Assembly: GCA_016212825.1 (NCBI GenBank)
Contig: JACRDS010000095.1
Location: 1 to 42,787 of the forward strand
Source: Elusimicrobiota bacterium
Lineage (GTDB): Bacteria > Elusimicrobiota > Elusimicrobia > UBA1565 > UBA9628
Direction: 5' to 3'
Length of the DNA stretch: 42,787 nt
In this document: positions 1-7,256 of the stretch, one piece after another
Layout of the letters: every line of letters starts with the position of its first letter
Position numbering within the stretch: the first letter of the stretch is position 1
The notes under the pieces: generated by a model
Database searches by the model: none
Seen by the model: the letters and a program-made list of their open reading frames with translations, nothing else
What the model was told of the DNA's origin: nothing
Translations under genes and position numbers: made by a program

Positions 1-96
1 GGGCTGGCCCGCGAAGACCGCCAGATTCTTGCGGGGGACGCCTTTGGATCCGCCTCGCGCGGGGATAATGGCCAGGACGGACTTCCCGCCTATCAT
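1..96 (-). CDS. NeuA/CMP-sialic acid synthetase-type cytidylyltransferase, N-terminal fragment
   Basis: The complement of the first 96 bases encodes the first 32 residues of a protein that runs off the left edge. It reads M-I-G-G-K-S-V and then LAIIPARGGSKGVPRKNL, the nucleotide-binding signature of the acylneuraminate/CMP-nonulosonate cytidylyltransferase family (NeuA, LegF, PseF). That family transfers CMP from CTP to a nonulosonic acid. The conserved Arg of 'PAR' and the Ser-Lys-Gly turn are intact, unlike in the other two family members of this window. The ATG at 96 is preceded by an extended -10 box (115-107), so this is probably the first gene of a leftward operon, divergent from the carrier-protein gene. 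Which nonulosonate it activates cannot be told from the fragment. Confidence 0.85.
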   Translation of the reverse strand, partial: MIGGKSVLAIIPARGGSKGVPRKNLAVFAGQP

Positions 97-106
97 GTGC
101 CGAAAA

Positions 107-115
107 AGTATATCA
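107..115 (-). promoter_or_regulatory. Extended -10 promoter of the NeuA-type gene
   Basis: On the minus strand positions 115 to 107 read TGATATACT, that is TG, one base and the hexamer TATACT. The ATG at 96 follows after 10 bases, so transcription would begin within about 3 bases of the start codon. No -35 box is evident. The same AT-rich patch read on the plus strand offers TATCAT (111-116) for the divergent carrier-protein gene. Predicted from sequence only. Confidence 0.45.
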
Positions 116-135
116 TGTTTGACTCTGGAGGTCCT

Positions 136-387
136 ATGGCGGGCACACAGACCATGGAGCGGCTCTGCGGCGTTTTCCGCACGGTCTTCGACGACGACGC
201 CATCGTCCTGCGCGCGGAGATGACGGCGGCCGATGTCGACGGCTGGGACTCCTTGAGCCATGTCAATCTGGTGCTGGCGGTGGAGAACGCCTTCAAGATC
301 AGGCTGTCCACCAAGGACATCATGCGCTGCCGCAACGTGGGGGAGTTCGCCGACGTCATCGAGCGGAAGTCCGCCGGCAGCCCCTGA
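136..387 (+). CDS. Acyl carrier protein (DltC-like carrier of an acylation cassette)
   Basis: A predicted 83-residue phosphopantetheine carrier protein. The attachment site is the DSL motif in GWDSLSHVNL, with Ser39 as the expected phosphopantetheine acceptor; the rest fits the four-helix carrier fold and its usual length. The ATG at 136 was chosen because GGAGG lies at 127-131; an in-frame ATG at 97 would add 13 residues and lacks such a site. It is the first of four tightly linked genes (carrier, MBOAT, SGNH-like protein, AMP ligase), starting 3 bases before the MBOAT gene. In the dlt system the equivalent carrier is loaded by an AMP-forming ligase and hands its acyl group to an MBOAT protein. 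I infer that role here; fatty-acid synthesis genes are absent nearby. Confidence 0.85.
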   Translation: MAGTQTMERLCGVFRTVFDDDAIVLRAEMTAADVDGWDSLSHVNLVLAVENAFKIRLSTKDIMRCRNVGEFADVIERKSAGSP

Positions 388-390
388 CGC

Positions 391-1734
391 ATGACCTTCT
401 ATTCCCACCAGTTCTTCCTGTTCGCCGCGGGCGCTTGGGCGGCCTTCTGGCTGGCCCCGGCGCGGTTCCGCTGGGCCATCCTCCTCGCCTGCTCCTATTG
501 GTTCTGCCTCTGCTTGGGCTGGCGGGCGACCGCTCTCCTGCTGGCCGTCTCTCTGGCCAGCTACCTCTTGGGGCTGTCGATCGCCGGAGTCCGGGAGTCC
601 CGGCGGTTCTCGGTCCTGTCTTTGGGCATCGTCGCCGATGTCCTGGCGCGGGTCATGGTCAAGTACGTCCGCCACGGGTGGGTCGCGGCGGCAGGGGTCT
701 CGTTCTACGTCTTCCAGTCGCTGTCCTACCTGATCGACATCTACCTGGAGAGGATCCCGGCGGAGAGGCATCTGGGGCGCTTCCTGCTGTATCTCGCCTT
801 CTTCCCCAAACTCATGCAGGGGCCCATCGAAAGGGCCGAGGACCTCCTTCCCCAGTGCCAGGCGGCCGGACGGTTCGACCGCGGCCGCATGATCGAAGGC
901 GTCCAGCTCGTGATCCTCGGGCTCTTCAAGAAAGCGGTGATCGCCGACCGGCTCGCCTTCCTCGCCAACGCGGTCTTCGACAAGATCGACGGGCATGGCG
1001 GCGTGACCCTGCTCATCGGCCTCTATGCGTATTGCCTGCAGCTGTATCTGGATTTCTCGGGCTACACGGACGTGGCCCGGGGCGTGGGCAAGCTCTTCGG
1101 GATCGAGCTGCGCGAGAATTTCAACCAGCCCTTCCTGGCGACGACAGTGCCTGATTTCTGGCGGCGCTGGCACATGAGCTTCACCGCCTGGCTGCGGGAC
1201 TATCTTTTCACGCCCATCATGGCGCAGCTGCGGGCCCTGGGCACCACCGCGGTCATCATCGCCGCCATGACCACGTTCGTCGTCTGCGGGCTGTGGCACG
1301 GCGCCGGCTGGGGGTTCCTGATCTTCGGGGCTCTTCATGGGGTCTACGTCTCCGTGTCCCTGCTGACCCTCAAGAAGCGGGACCTGTTCCTGTCGAGAGC
1401 CCATATCCCCGAGGCGGCGGTCCTTTGGGCGCGCCGCGTGGTCACCTTCCATCTCGTCGCGGCCGCTTTCGTGTTCTTCCGCTGCGCGTCCTTGGGGGAC
1501 GCGGCCTATTTCTTCTCCCATCTGTGGAGCGGCGGGAACTCCTCCATCATCCTGCGGACCTTCTCGCCCATCGAGCTGGGGATCCTGGGCCTGTCGCTGC
1601 TGGGGCTCGGCTTCGGCCGCTCGCTGCGGCCCATGCTTCTCCGTTATCCCGCGCTGTTCTGGGCCGTCCTCGCCAATGCCGTGATATTCCTGGGAATAAA
1701 ATCAGATGCCCCGTTCCTATATTTCCGGTTCTAG
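391..1734 (+). CDS. MBOAT family membrane-bound O-acyltransferase (DltB/AlgI-like)
   Basis: A 447-residue polytopic membrane protein of the MBOAT family, which moves acyl groups across or at the membrane onto polysaccharides or wall polymers (AlgI, DltB, PatA). Hallmarks seen are FPKLMQGPIERAEDLLPQ, the sugar-acyltransferase segment LDFSGYTDVARGVGKLFG, FWRRWHMSFTAWLRDY with His261, and CGLWHGAGWGF with His303, the expected catalytic histidine. Length is typical of AlgI and DltB. It begins 3 bases after the carrier gene and overlaps the following SGNH-like gene by 29 bases, so the two are probably translationally coupled. The neighbouring carrier protein suggests an acyl-thioester donor on that carrier, as for DltB. 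The acceptor is unknown; the surrounding sugar genes point to a surface polysaccharide. Confidence 0.93.
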   Translation: MTFYSHQFFLFAAGAWAAFWLAPARFRWAILLACSYWFCLCLGWRATALLLAVSLASYLLGLSIAGVRESRRFSVLSLGIVADVLARVMVKYVRHGWVAAAGVSFYVFQSLSYLIDIYLERIPAERHLGRFLLYLAFFPKLMQGPIERAEDLLPQCQAAGRFDRGRMIEGVQLVILGLFKKAVIADRLAFLANAVFDKIDGHGGVTLLIGLYAYCLQLYLDFSGYTDVARGVGKLFGIELRENFNQPFLATTVPDFWRRWHMSFTAWLRDYLFTPIMAQLRALGTTAVIIAAMTTFVVCGLWHGAGWGFLIFGALHGVYVSVSLLTLKKRDLFLSRAHIPEAAVLWARRVVTFHLVAAAFVFFRCASLGDAAYFFSHLWSGGNSSIILRTFSPIELGILGLSLLGLGFGRSLRPMLLRYPALFWAVLANAVIFLGIKSDAPFLYFRF

Positions 1735-2812
1735 CTTCGGGCGCGCGCGCGACTTCCTGCTCCTGACCGCGGCGGTGGCCGTCCTCTGCGGCATCGGCTT
1801 CGAATCGATCTTCCACCGGCTGGGGGAGACTCTGGACTATGGGCGCGTCCTGGACCTTCAGGCGGAGACCGGCGAGCTCTTCGGGCAGGGATATTTCAAT
1901 GCCGAGCTTCCCTACAAGATGCTCGGGATCCGGAAAGCCCGGCCCCGTGTCTTGGCTTTGGGATCGTCTACGATCATGCAGCTGCGACGGGCGGATTTCC
2001 CGCCGGGGATCACTTTCTACAACGCGGCCCTGGCCGCATCGGTGGGCGGTGACCTCGACGGGATGCTGCGGATGCTCGAGTCCCTGTCGGACGCCGACAA
2101 GCCGAAGACGATCATCATCGGGCTCGATCCCTGGCTGTTCAATCCGGACTACCCGCCGAACCGGAACGTGCGCCGGCGCCGGAGCTGGGTTCCCCTCTGG
2201 GTCGCCCGGTTCCCGCCCAGGATGTGGTGGTTGAGCGAAGAGGAGCGGATGCGGGTCCGATTCGGCGCCTACGAGACGCTCATACGGGACCAGCGCCCTT
2301 GGGTCGGATGCCTTCTCTCCGGCTCCCGGCGGCCCGGGATCGGTCTGGAGGCGAAGATCAAGAGGTGCGGATTCGCGTCTGACGGCAGCTATATCTATCC
2401 GGCGGACCCGGCGGCGAGCGCGAGCCGCGAGCTGTCCGCCGAGGAATGGGCGGCCAGGCTGGCCGCCGACCGCTACCGCTTCGCGGCGGGAGACCAGCTG
2501 GATGGGCTTGCCGGGCAGAAGCTCGCGCGGCTGTTGGAGGCCTGCCGGAACCGGGGCATCAAGGCCATCGGCATCCTGCCGCCGTTGAGAAGGGACTTCC
2601 TGAGGTCCTTGGAGGCCCTGCCCAGCCACAGCGTCTTCTTCGACAGGTTCCGCCGCTGGGTCCCGGCCGTGTTTGAAGACGGCGGCGGGAAGTGTTACGA
2701 TTTTTCCCGGCCGGAGAGCCTTGGACTGACGGGAGCGGACTTCATAGATGAGAACCATGCCTCAAGCCGGGCCTGGGCCCGGATCGTCCAGCGCATGGCT
2801 CGGGAACTCTGA
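1706..2812 (+). CDS. SGNH/DltD-like membrane-anchored protein, partner of the MBOAT
   Basis: A 368-residue protein with one N-terminal membrane segment (about residues 15-36) and a predicted extracytoplasmic SGNH-type domain. I see a block I-like 'LALGSST' (G86-S87-S88, Ser candidate nucleophile) and near the C-terminus D348-E-N-H351, matching the Asp-x-x-His of block V. This is the layout of DltD and of AlgX/AlgJ-type partners, which take the acyl group from an MBOAT protein and place it on the final acceptor. Overall similarity to named families looks low, so the call rests on topology, the two motifs and gene order. It overlaps the MBOAT gene by 29 bases and its stop lies one base before the ligase start. 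Confidence 0.7.
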   Translation: MPRSYISGSSFGRARDFLLLTAAVAVLCGIGFESIFHRLGETLDYGRVLDLQAETGELFGQGYFNAELPYKMLGIRKARPRVLALGSSTIMQLRRADFPPGITFYNAALAASVGGDLDGMLRMLESLSDADKPKTIIIGLDPWLFNPDYPPNRNVRRRRSWVPLWVARFPPRMWWLSEEERMRVRFGAYETLIRDQRPWVGCLLSGSRRPGIGLEAKIKRCGFASDGSYIYPADPAASASRELSAEEWAARLAADRYRFAAGDQLDGLAGQKLARLLEACRNRGIKAIGILPPLRRDFLRSLEALPSHSVFFDRFRRWVPAVFEDGGGKCYDFSRPESLGLTGADFIDENHASSRAWARIVQRMAREL

Positions 2813-2813
2813 G

Positions 2814-4451
2814 ATGGCGAACGAATCCTTGATCTTGAACGGGCAGTACAACATCGGATCCATCTGCACAAGGCTGCAATGCGCGCGCGGCCTCGGGGAG
2901 CGGACCGCCATGCGCTGGGTCGGCGCGGACCGGCGGCTCTCAAGGGGCTGGACGTTCGCGGACCTCGAGGCGGAGACGAACCGGTTCGCCAACGCGCTGC
3001 GCGCCCTGGGTTTCGCCCGGGGCGACGTGTTCTTCACGTTCCTGCCGAAACTGCCGGAGCAGTTCATCGCCTTCCTGGGCGCGCTGAAGCTGCAGCTGAT
3101 CACCGGGACCCTGTTCGCGAACTTCGGAGAGGACGCCCTGCTGGACCGTCTTGGGGACGCGGGAGCCAAGGGCGTCATCACCAAGAAGAGCTTCCTTAAG
3201 AAGTTCGTCCGCATCCGGGACAGGCTCCCCGCCCTCAGGACCATCATCCTGGTCGACGCCGACGACCATCTGGCCCCGGACATCCTCAGCCTCAAGGTCC
3301 TGATGGCCGGGGCGTCCGCGGACTTCTCCGCCCCCGCGACGGGGCCCGATGCCCCCTCGGTCCTGCACTACACCTCGGGCTCGACCGGGAAGTCCAAGGG
3401 CGTCCTCCATCGCCACGGCAGCGTCCTCTCGCAGAGCGCGACGGCGCGGGACGTGCTCGGCCTCCGCGGCGGCGACGTCTTCTGGTGCACCGCGGACCAA
3501 GGCTGGGTGACGGGGACCTCCTACGGGATCATCGGGCCCTGGAGCCTGGGGGTGACCCAGGTCCATTTCGGCGGCGCGTACGACGCCGCGGCCTGGTTCG
3601 ACATCCTGGAAGGGCAGAAGGTGAACGTCTGGTACTCGGCGCCGACGGCTCTGAGGATGCTCATGCGGGAAGACGACGCTCTTTTCGCGGAATACGACCT
3701 GTCGGCTCTCCGGAGCATCTTCAGCGTGGGCGAGCCGCTCAATCCCGAGGTGATCCGCTGGGCGCGAGGCACCCTGGGCAAGGACGTCCACGACACCTGG
3801 TTCCAGACCGAGACGGGCGCCATCATGATCACGAACCGTCCGGGTCTGGAGATCCGGCCCGGGTCCATGGGGAAGCCGGTCGCCGGGATATCCGCCGCCA
3901 TACTGGACGGAGACGGGAAGCCGGTCTCGGACGGGACGGTCGGCAATCTGTGTTTCCGGCCGGGCTGGCCGGGCATGTTCACCGCCTACTTGAACCACGA
4001 GGACGTCTATCGCCAAAGGTTCCGCGGGGGGTTCTATCATTCGGGCGATACCGCCTACCGGGACGCGGACGGCTACTTCTGGTTCCAGGGCCGCAGCGAC
4101 GACATCATCAACACCGCCGGGCACCTGGTCAGTCCTTTCGAGGTGGAAAGCGCCCTGCTGGAGGTGGGAGAGGTGGCGGAGGCCGGCGTGATCGGCGCCC
4201 CGGACGACCTGCTCTTCGAGAAGGTGGTGGCTTTCGTGGCCTTGCGCGGCGGTCAGGCTTGGTCGCCGGAGCTCGAGCTCAAGCTGCGGATCTACGTGAG
4301 CAACAAGGTCTCCACCGTGGCCACGCCCCAGGAGATCGTCCCTGTCGAAGCCATCCCCAAGAACAAGAGCGGCAAGATCATGCGGCGGGTCCTCAAGGCG
4401 AGGTATCTCGGCGGCGACTGCGGCGACCTGTCGACGCTGGATCAGGATTGA
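2814..4451 (+). CDS. AMP-forming acyl-CoA/acyl-carrier ligase, AcsA-like (DltA-position gene)
   Basis: A 545-residue member of the adenylate-forming (ANL) family, closest in appearance to short acetyl-CoA synthetases (AcsA). The P-loop is HYTSGSTGKSKGV (from T187), followed by ADQGWVTGTSYG, DTWFQTETG (327-335), HSGDTAYRDADGYFWFQGR, and PKNKSGKIMRR with the adenylation lysine K521. It activates a carboxylic acid as acyl-AMP and passes it to a thiol. With a carrier protein three genes upstream, the acceptor may be that carrier rather than CoA. An odd point is Phe330 where acetate-specific Acs proteins have a Trp directly before QTETG, suggesting an altered acyl pocket. The ATG at 2814 follows the previous stop by one base; longer in-frame starts would lie inside the upstream gene. 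Confidence 0.87.
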   Translation: MANESLILNGQYNIGSICTRLQCARGLGERTAMRWVGADRRLSRGWTFADLEAETNRFANALRALGFARGDVFFTFLPKLPEQFIAFLGALKLQLITGTLFANFGEDALLDRLGDAGAKGVITKKSFLKKFVRIRDRLPALRTIILVDADDHLAPDILSLKVLMAGASADFSAPATGPDAPSVLHYTSGSTGKSKGVLHRHGSVLSQSATARDVLGLRGGDVFWCTADQGWVTGTSYGIIGPWSLGVTQVHFGGAYDAAAWFDILEGQKVNVWYSAPTALRMLMREDDALFAEYDLSALRSIFSVGEPLNPEVIRWARGTLGKDVHDTWFQTETGAIMITNRPGLEIRPGSMGKPVAGISAAILDGDGKPVSDGTVGNLCFRPGWPGMFTAYLNHEDVYRQRFRGGFYHSGDTAYRDADGYFWFQGRSDDIINTAGHLVSPFEVESALLEVGEVAEAGVIGAPDDLLFEKVVAFVALRGGQAWSPELELKLRIYVSNKVSTVATPQEIVPVEAIPKNKSGKIMRRVLKARYLGGDCGDLSTLDQD

Positions 4452-5340
4452 TGTCGCCGACCGCCTCGAAAAGGAACATCCTCGTGTGCGGGATGCCGAG
4501 GATGCGGCCGCAGAGCGCGAAAGCCGGCATCAGGGCGGGGAAGACCGACAGAAGCTTGTAGATCGGATAGATGCGCGCGAAGTCGATGCCGTGGCAGTAG
4601 TCCCGCCGCTTGACGAGCCGGAAGCCCTGCGCTTCGGCCGAGGAGACGATCTCTTCGCTCTCGTGCATCCAGCCGAAATCCTGCCGCTGGGGCCAATATC
4701 GCCTGCGGGTCTTGAGGCTCTTGAGCACGGCCCGCGGATAGCCTTCCCAAAAGGTCCAATGGTTCTTGATGAAGACCGGCAGCCAATGGGGGGGGCTCCC
4801 GGCGGAGTCGAGGACCAGGTGGCCGCCTTCCGGAAGCAGTCCGCGGATGTTGCCGAACATCCGCGACAGCTGCGCGGCGTCGAAGAGATAGATCAGGTTC
4901 ATGGCCAATACGATCTGAGGCCTTTTCCCCGGCAGGCGCCCTCCGGCCAGTATGTCGAGGGATCCGAACCGCGCGCTCGGGAAGAGCCTGAGCACCGCGT
5001 CGACGAAACCGCCGCGGGAAAGGTCGCTGAGCACGAGATCTCGGCCGTCCATCAGGAGCTTCGTCTCGATGGCGCAATTGCCGCAGGCCAGCGAAAGGAT
5101 GGGCTGCCCGGCCGGGAAGGCGCATTCGCATATGAATCCGTAGCAGCGTTCGAGCCGCCCGTACTGGGCTCCGTAGAAATAGGACCGGAGGATCGTCTCG
5201 GGGGAGGACGCGCGGGCGACGTCATAGCCCTCCATCCCCTTCTCATGATCTTCGTAGGACTGGTCCCTCGGGGAAATGGCGAGGCTGTCTCTCAGGCGCA
5301 ACCCCTCCCGAAGATGGGTCTTGAGCCAGCGCCGGGCCAT
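4393..5340 (-). CDS. Class I SAM-dependent methyltransferase
   Basis: A 315-residue protein with a Rossmann methyltransferase core: motif I-like LSLACGNCAIETKLL, an acidic strand VLSDLSRGGF, and the later strand QIVLAMNLIYLFD. It is probably a small-molecule or sugar methyltransferase, but the substrate is not recognisable. The ATG at 5340 lies exactly 7 bases after an extended -10 box (5356-5348), so it is likely leaderless; a longer in-frame reading to 5442 would run through that promoter and the divergent gene. It is a single-gene unit. Its 3' end overlaps the ligase gene on the other strand by 59 bases, so the last 20 or so residues (rich in Arg and Ser) are antisense to the ligase C-terminus and may be a late extension. 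It contains an 8-base G run near 4788-4795. Confidence 0.75.
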   Translation of the reverse strand: MARRWLKTHLREGLRLRDSLAISPRDQSYEDHEKGMEGYDVARASSPETILRSYFYGAQYGRLERCYGFICECAFPAGQPILSLACGNCAIETKLLMDGRDLVLSDLSRGGFVDAVLRLFPSARFGSLDILAGGRLPGKRPQIVLAMNLIYLFDAAQLSRMFGNIRGLLPEGGHLVLDSAGSPPHWLPVFIKNHWTFWEGYPRAVLKSLKTRRRYWPQRQDFGWMHESEEIVSSAEAQGFRLVKRRDYCHGIDFARIYPIYKLLSVFPALMPAFALCGRILGIPHTRMFLFEAVGDINPDPASTGRRSRRRDTSP

Positions 5341-5347
5341 GGATGAA

Positions 5348-5357
5348 ATGTTATCAT
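5348..5357. promoter_or_regulatory. Symmetric bidirectional extended -10 promoter
   Basis: The sequence ATGTTATCAT reads as an extended -10 box on both strands. On plus it is TGTTATCAT (5349-5357), serving the rightward nine-gene operon. On minus it is TGATAACAT (5356-5348), serving the methyltransferase, whose ATG lies 7 bases further on. The rightward transcript would have a short leader of about 25 bases ending in a GGAGGAGG ribosome site (5378-5385). No good -35 box is visible on either side. Confidence 0.5.
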
Positions 5358-5389
5358 TTGAGAAATCTGCTTCATCCGGAGGAGGCGCC

Positions 5390-6136
5390 TTGATCGCCGC
5401 GTTGCTGTTGGGTCGGGAAGGAAGCGTGGGATTCCCCGGCAAGAACCTCTATCCCTTGCTGGGCCGTCCGCTGTCCGAATATCCCCTGCGCGCGGCCTTG
5501 GCGGCGGCGAGCGTGGACGAGGTCTATCTCTCGACCGACTCGCCCAAGCTCAAAGACCTGGCCCGCAAGCATAGCGCCCAGGTCATAGACCGGCCCGCCC
5601 ATCTCTGCACCAGGGAGGCCCTGGGCGAGGACGCCTACGCGCACGGCTACCGGCACATCAAGGACGCGCTCAAGCAGGATGTGGAGCTCATGGTCCTGCT
5701 TTTCTGCAACGCGCCTTGCGTCCTGCCTTCCCAGATCGACGAGGCGGTCAAGGTCCTGCGGGAATATCCGGACTATGATTCCGCGGTGACGGTCTCGCGC
5801 TACAACATGTACTCCCCGGTGCGCGCCCGGCGCATCACCCCCGAGGGCCTGCTGCAGCCGTTCATCCCGTTCGAGAACTACCCTGACGGGATGAGGATCA
5901 ACTGCGACCGCGACGCGCAGGGGGACGTCTATTTCGCCGATGTCTGCCTCTCCGTGGTGCGGCCCCGCTGTCTGGAGAACCTCCAGGACGGCCTGCTCCC
6001 TCAGAAATGGATGGGGCGGCGCATCGCGCCCATCAAGAACTGGGGCGGCCTCGACGTGGACTACGAGTGGCAGCTTCCCCAGGTGGAGTTCTGGCTGCGC
6101 CAGAACGGGTTCACCGAGAGCAAGACGCCCTACTGA
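5390..6136 (+). CDS. Cytidylyltransferase of the NeuA/SpsF family (divergent)
   Basis: A 248-residue nucleotidyltransferase related to CMP-nonulosonate synthetases. The N-terminus is IAALLLGREGSVGFPGKNL, a modified form of the family signature in which Ala-Arg-x-Gly-Ser-Lys-Gly has become Gly-Arg-x-Gly-Ser-Val-Gly. The C-terminal part contains GDVYFADVCLSVVR and DYEWQLPQVEFWLRQNG. I chose a TTG start at 5390: it places the signature at the true N-terminus and has GGAGGAGG at 5378-5385, while the ATG at 5339 would extend the protein through the promoter. It opens the nine-gene operon, with the dehydrogenase starting 1 base after its stop. The expected role is transfer of CMP to a keto-acid sugar, but the loss of the signature lysine makes substrate and activity uncertain. 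Confidence 0.82.
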   Translation: MIAALLLGREGSVGFPGKNLYPLLGRPLSEYPLRAALAAASVDEVYLSTDSPKLKDLARKHSAQVIDRPAHLCTREALGEDAYAHGYRHIKDALKQDVELMVLLFCNAPCVLPSQIDEAVKVLREYPDYDSAVTVSRYNMYSPVRARRITPEGLLQPFIPFENYPDGMRINCDRDAQGDVYFADVCLSVVRPRCLENLQDGLLPQKWMGRRIAPIKNWGGLDVDYEWQLPQVEFWLRQNGFTESKTPY

Positions 6137-6137
6137 G

Positions 6138-7256
6138 ATGGATAAGGTCCGGTTCGCCATCGTCGGCTGCGGCCGCATCGCCTATCGCCATATCGAGGCC
6201 ATCCAGGCCAATCCCGCGGCCGAGCTCGCGGCCCTCTGCGACCTCAAGCTCGAGCGCGCGCGGGAGCGCGGCCGGGGGACGGCCGCCAAGTTCTACCGCG
6301 ACTACCGCGAGATGCTCGCGCGCGAGAAGGTGGATGTGGTCTGCCTGATGACCCCCAGCGGCATGCACGTGGAGCATGCCGAGGACATCATCAGGCGCTT
6401 CGGCAAGCATATGGTCGTCGAGAAGCCCATGGCTCTGCGCGTCGAGGACGGGGAGCGGCTCATCGGGACGGCCCAGGCCCGCGGGGTGCGGCTCTTCATC
6501 GTGCACCAGAACCGTTTCAACAAGGCGGTGCAGAAGATCCGCGCCGCCGTGGACGAAGGACGCTTCGGCAAGCTGGTCCTGGGCACCATCCGCATCCGCT
6601 GGTCCCGGGGGCAGTCCTACTATGACCGCGACCCCTGGCGGGGGACCTGGGCCTTGGACGGCGGGGCTCTGACCAACCAGGCCATCCACCACATAGACCT
6701 TCTGCGCTGGCTCATGGGCGACGTGGAAGGCGTTTCCGCCGTGGCGGCGACCCGTCTGGCCAAGGTCGAGGTCGAGGACACGGCCACCGCCTGGCTGCGC
6801 TTCAAGAACGGCGCCCTGGGCGCCATCGAGGCCACGACCGCGACCAGGCCGCTGGACAAGGACCTGGAGGCGTCCGTCTCCATGTTGGGCGAGAACGGCA
6901 CGGTGATCGCCGAGGGCGCCTCGGTCAACCGCCTGGTGCTGTGGACCTTTGGGGGGGAGGACCTCGCCGCTTTTTCCGAAGCCCCGCCGAACGTCTATGG
7001 CTTCGGCCACAACCACATCATCGACAATGTGGTGGAAGTCCTGACCAAGGGGGGAGAGCCTTTGGTGACGCCCGCGGACGCCTTGGAGTCCGTCAAGCTG
7101 CTCAACGCCATCTACCGCTCCATCGAGCTGGGCGGCCGCGAGGTCCTGCTCAAGGACGAGCCTCGCTCGGCGCGGCTCGGGGTGCTCGACGAGAAGAGCC
7201 GCAAGGTCGCCGACCTCTACCGCACGGAGGTCGTCCTGGGGCGGGCCAAGGCATGA
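6138..7256 (+). CDS. Gfo/Idh/MocA family sugar dehydrogenase
   Basis: A 372-residue NAD(P)-dependent oxidoreductase. The N-terminal Rossmann domain starts VRFAIVGCGRIAYRHIEAI, and the family's EKP motif appears as MVVEKPMAL. The C-terminal domain has the usual alpha/beta dimerisation fold, including GGALTNQAIHHIDLLRWLMG, where the histidines form the expected catalytic region. Length fits the family. Members in polysaccharide loci (for example WbpB) oxidise a nucleotide sugar at C3 before transamination; aminotransferases in this window could take up such a product, but the pairing is my inference. The start follows the cytidylyltransferase stop by 1 base, and the end overlaps the next ATG (ATGA). 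Confidence 0.9.
   Translation: MDKVRFAIVGCGRIAYRHIEAIQANPAAELAALCDLKLERARERGRGTAAKFYRDYREMLAREKVDVVCLMTPSGMHVEHAEDIIRRFGKHMVVEKPMALRVEDGERLIGTAQARGVRLFIVHQNRFNKAVQKIRAAVDEGRFGKLVLGTIRIRWSRGQSYYDRDPWRGTWALDGGALTNQAIHHIDLLRWLMGDVEGVSAVAATRLAKVEVEDTATAWLRFKNGALGAIEATTATRPLDKDLEASVSMLGENGTVIAEGASVNRLVLWTFGGEDLAAFSEAPPNVYGFGHNHIIDNVVEVLTKGGEPLVTPADALESVKLLNAIYRSIELGGREVLLKDEPRSARLGVLDEKSRKVADLYRTEVVLGRAKA

Noticed and set aside
435-1154. Long Pro/Arg/Gly-rich frames antisense or out of frame with real genes (here and across the window)
   Set aside because: They are shadows caused by high GC at third codon positions; composition is unlike real proteins and they overlap well-supported genes.
2748-2813. 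Longer N-terminus for the AMP ligase
   Set aside because: The added 22 residues lie inside the upstream SGNH-like gene and lack family similarity; the ATG at 2814 sits one base after that stop codon.
5276-5389. Earlier starts (5276, ATG 5339) for the second cytidylyltransferase
   Set aside because: They would translate the promoter and part of the divergent methyltransferase; the family signature begins at the TTG at 5390, which has a strong ribosome site.
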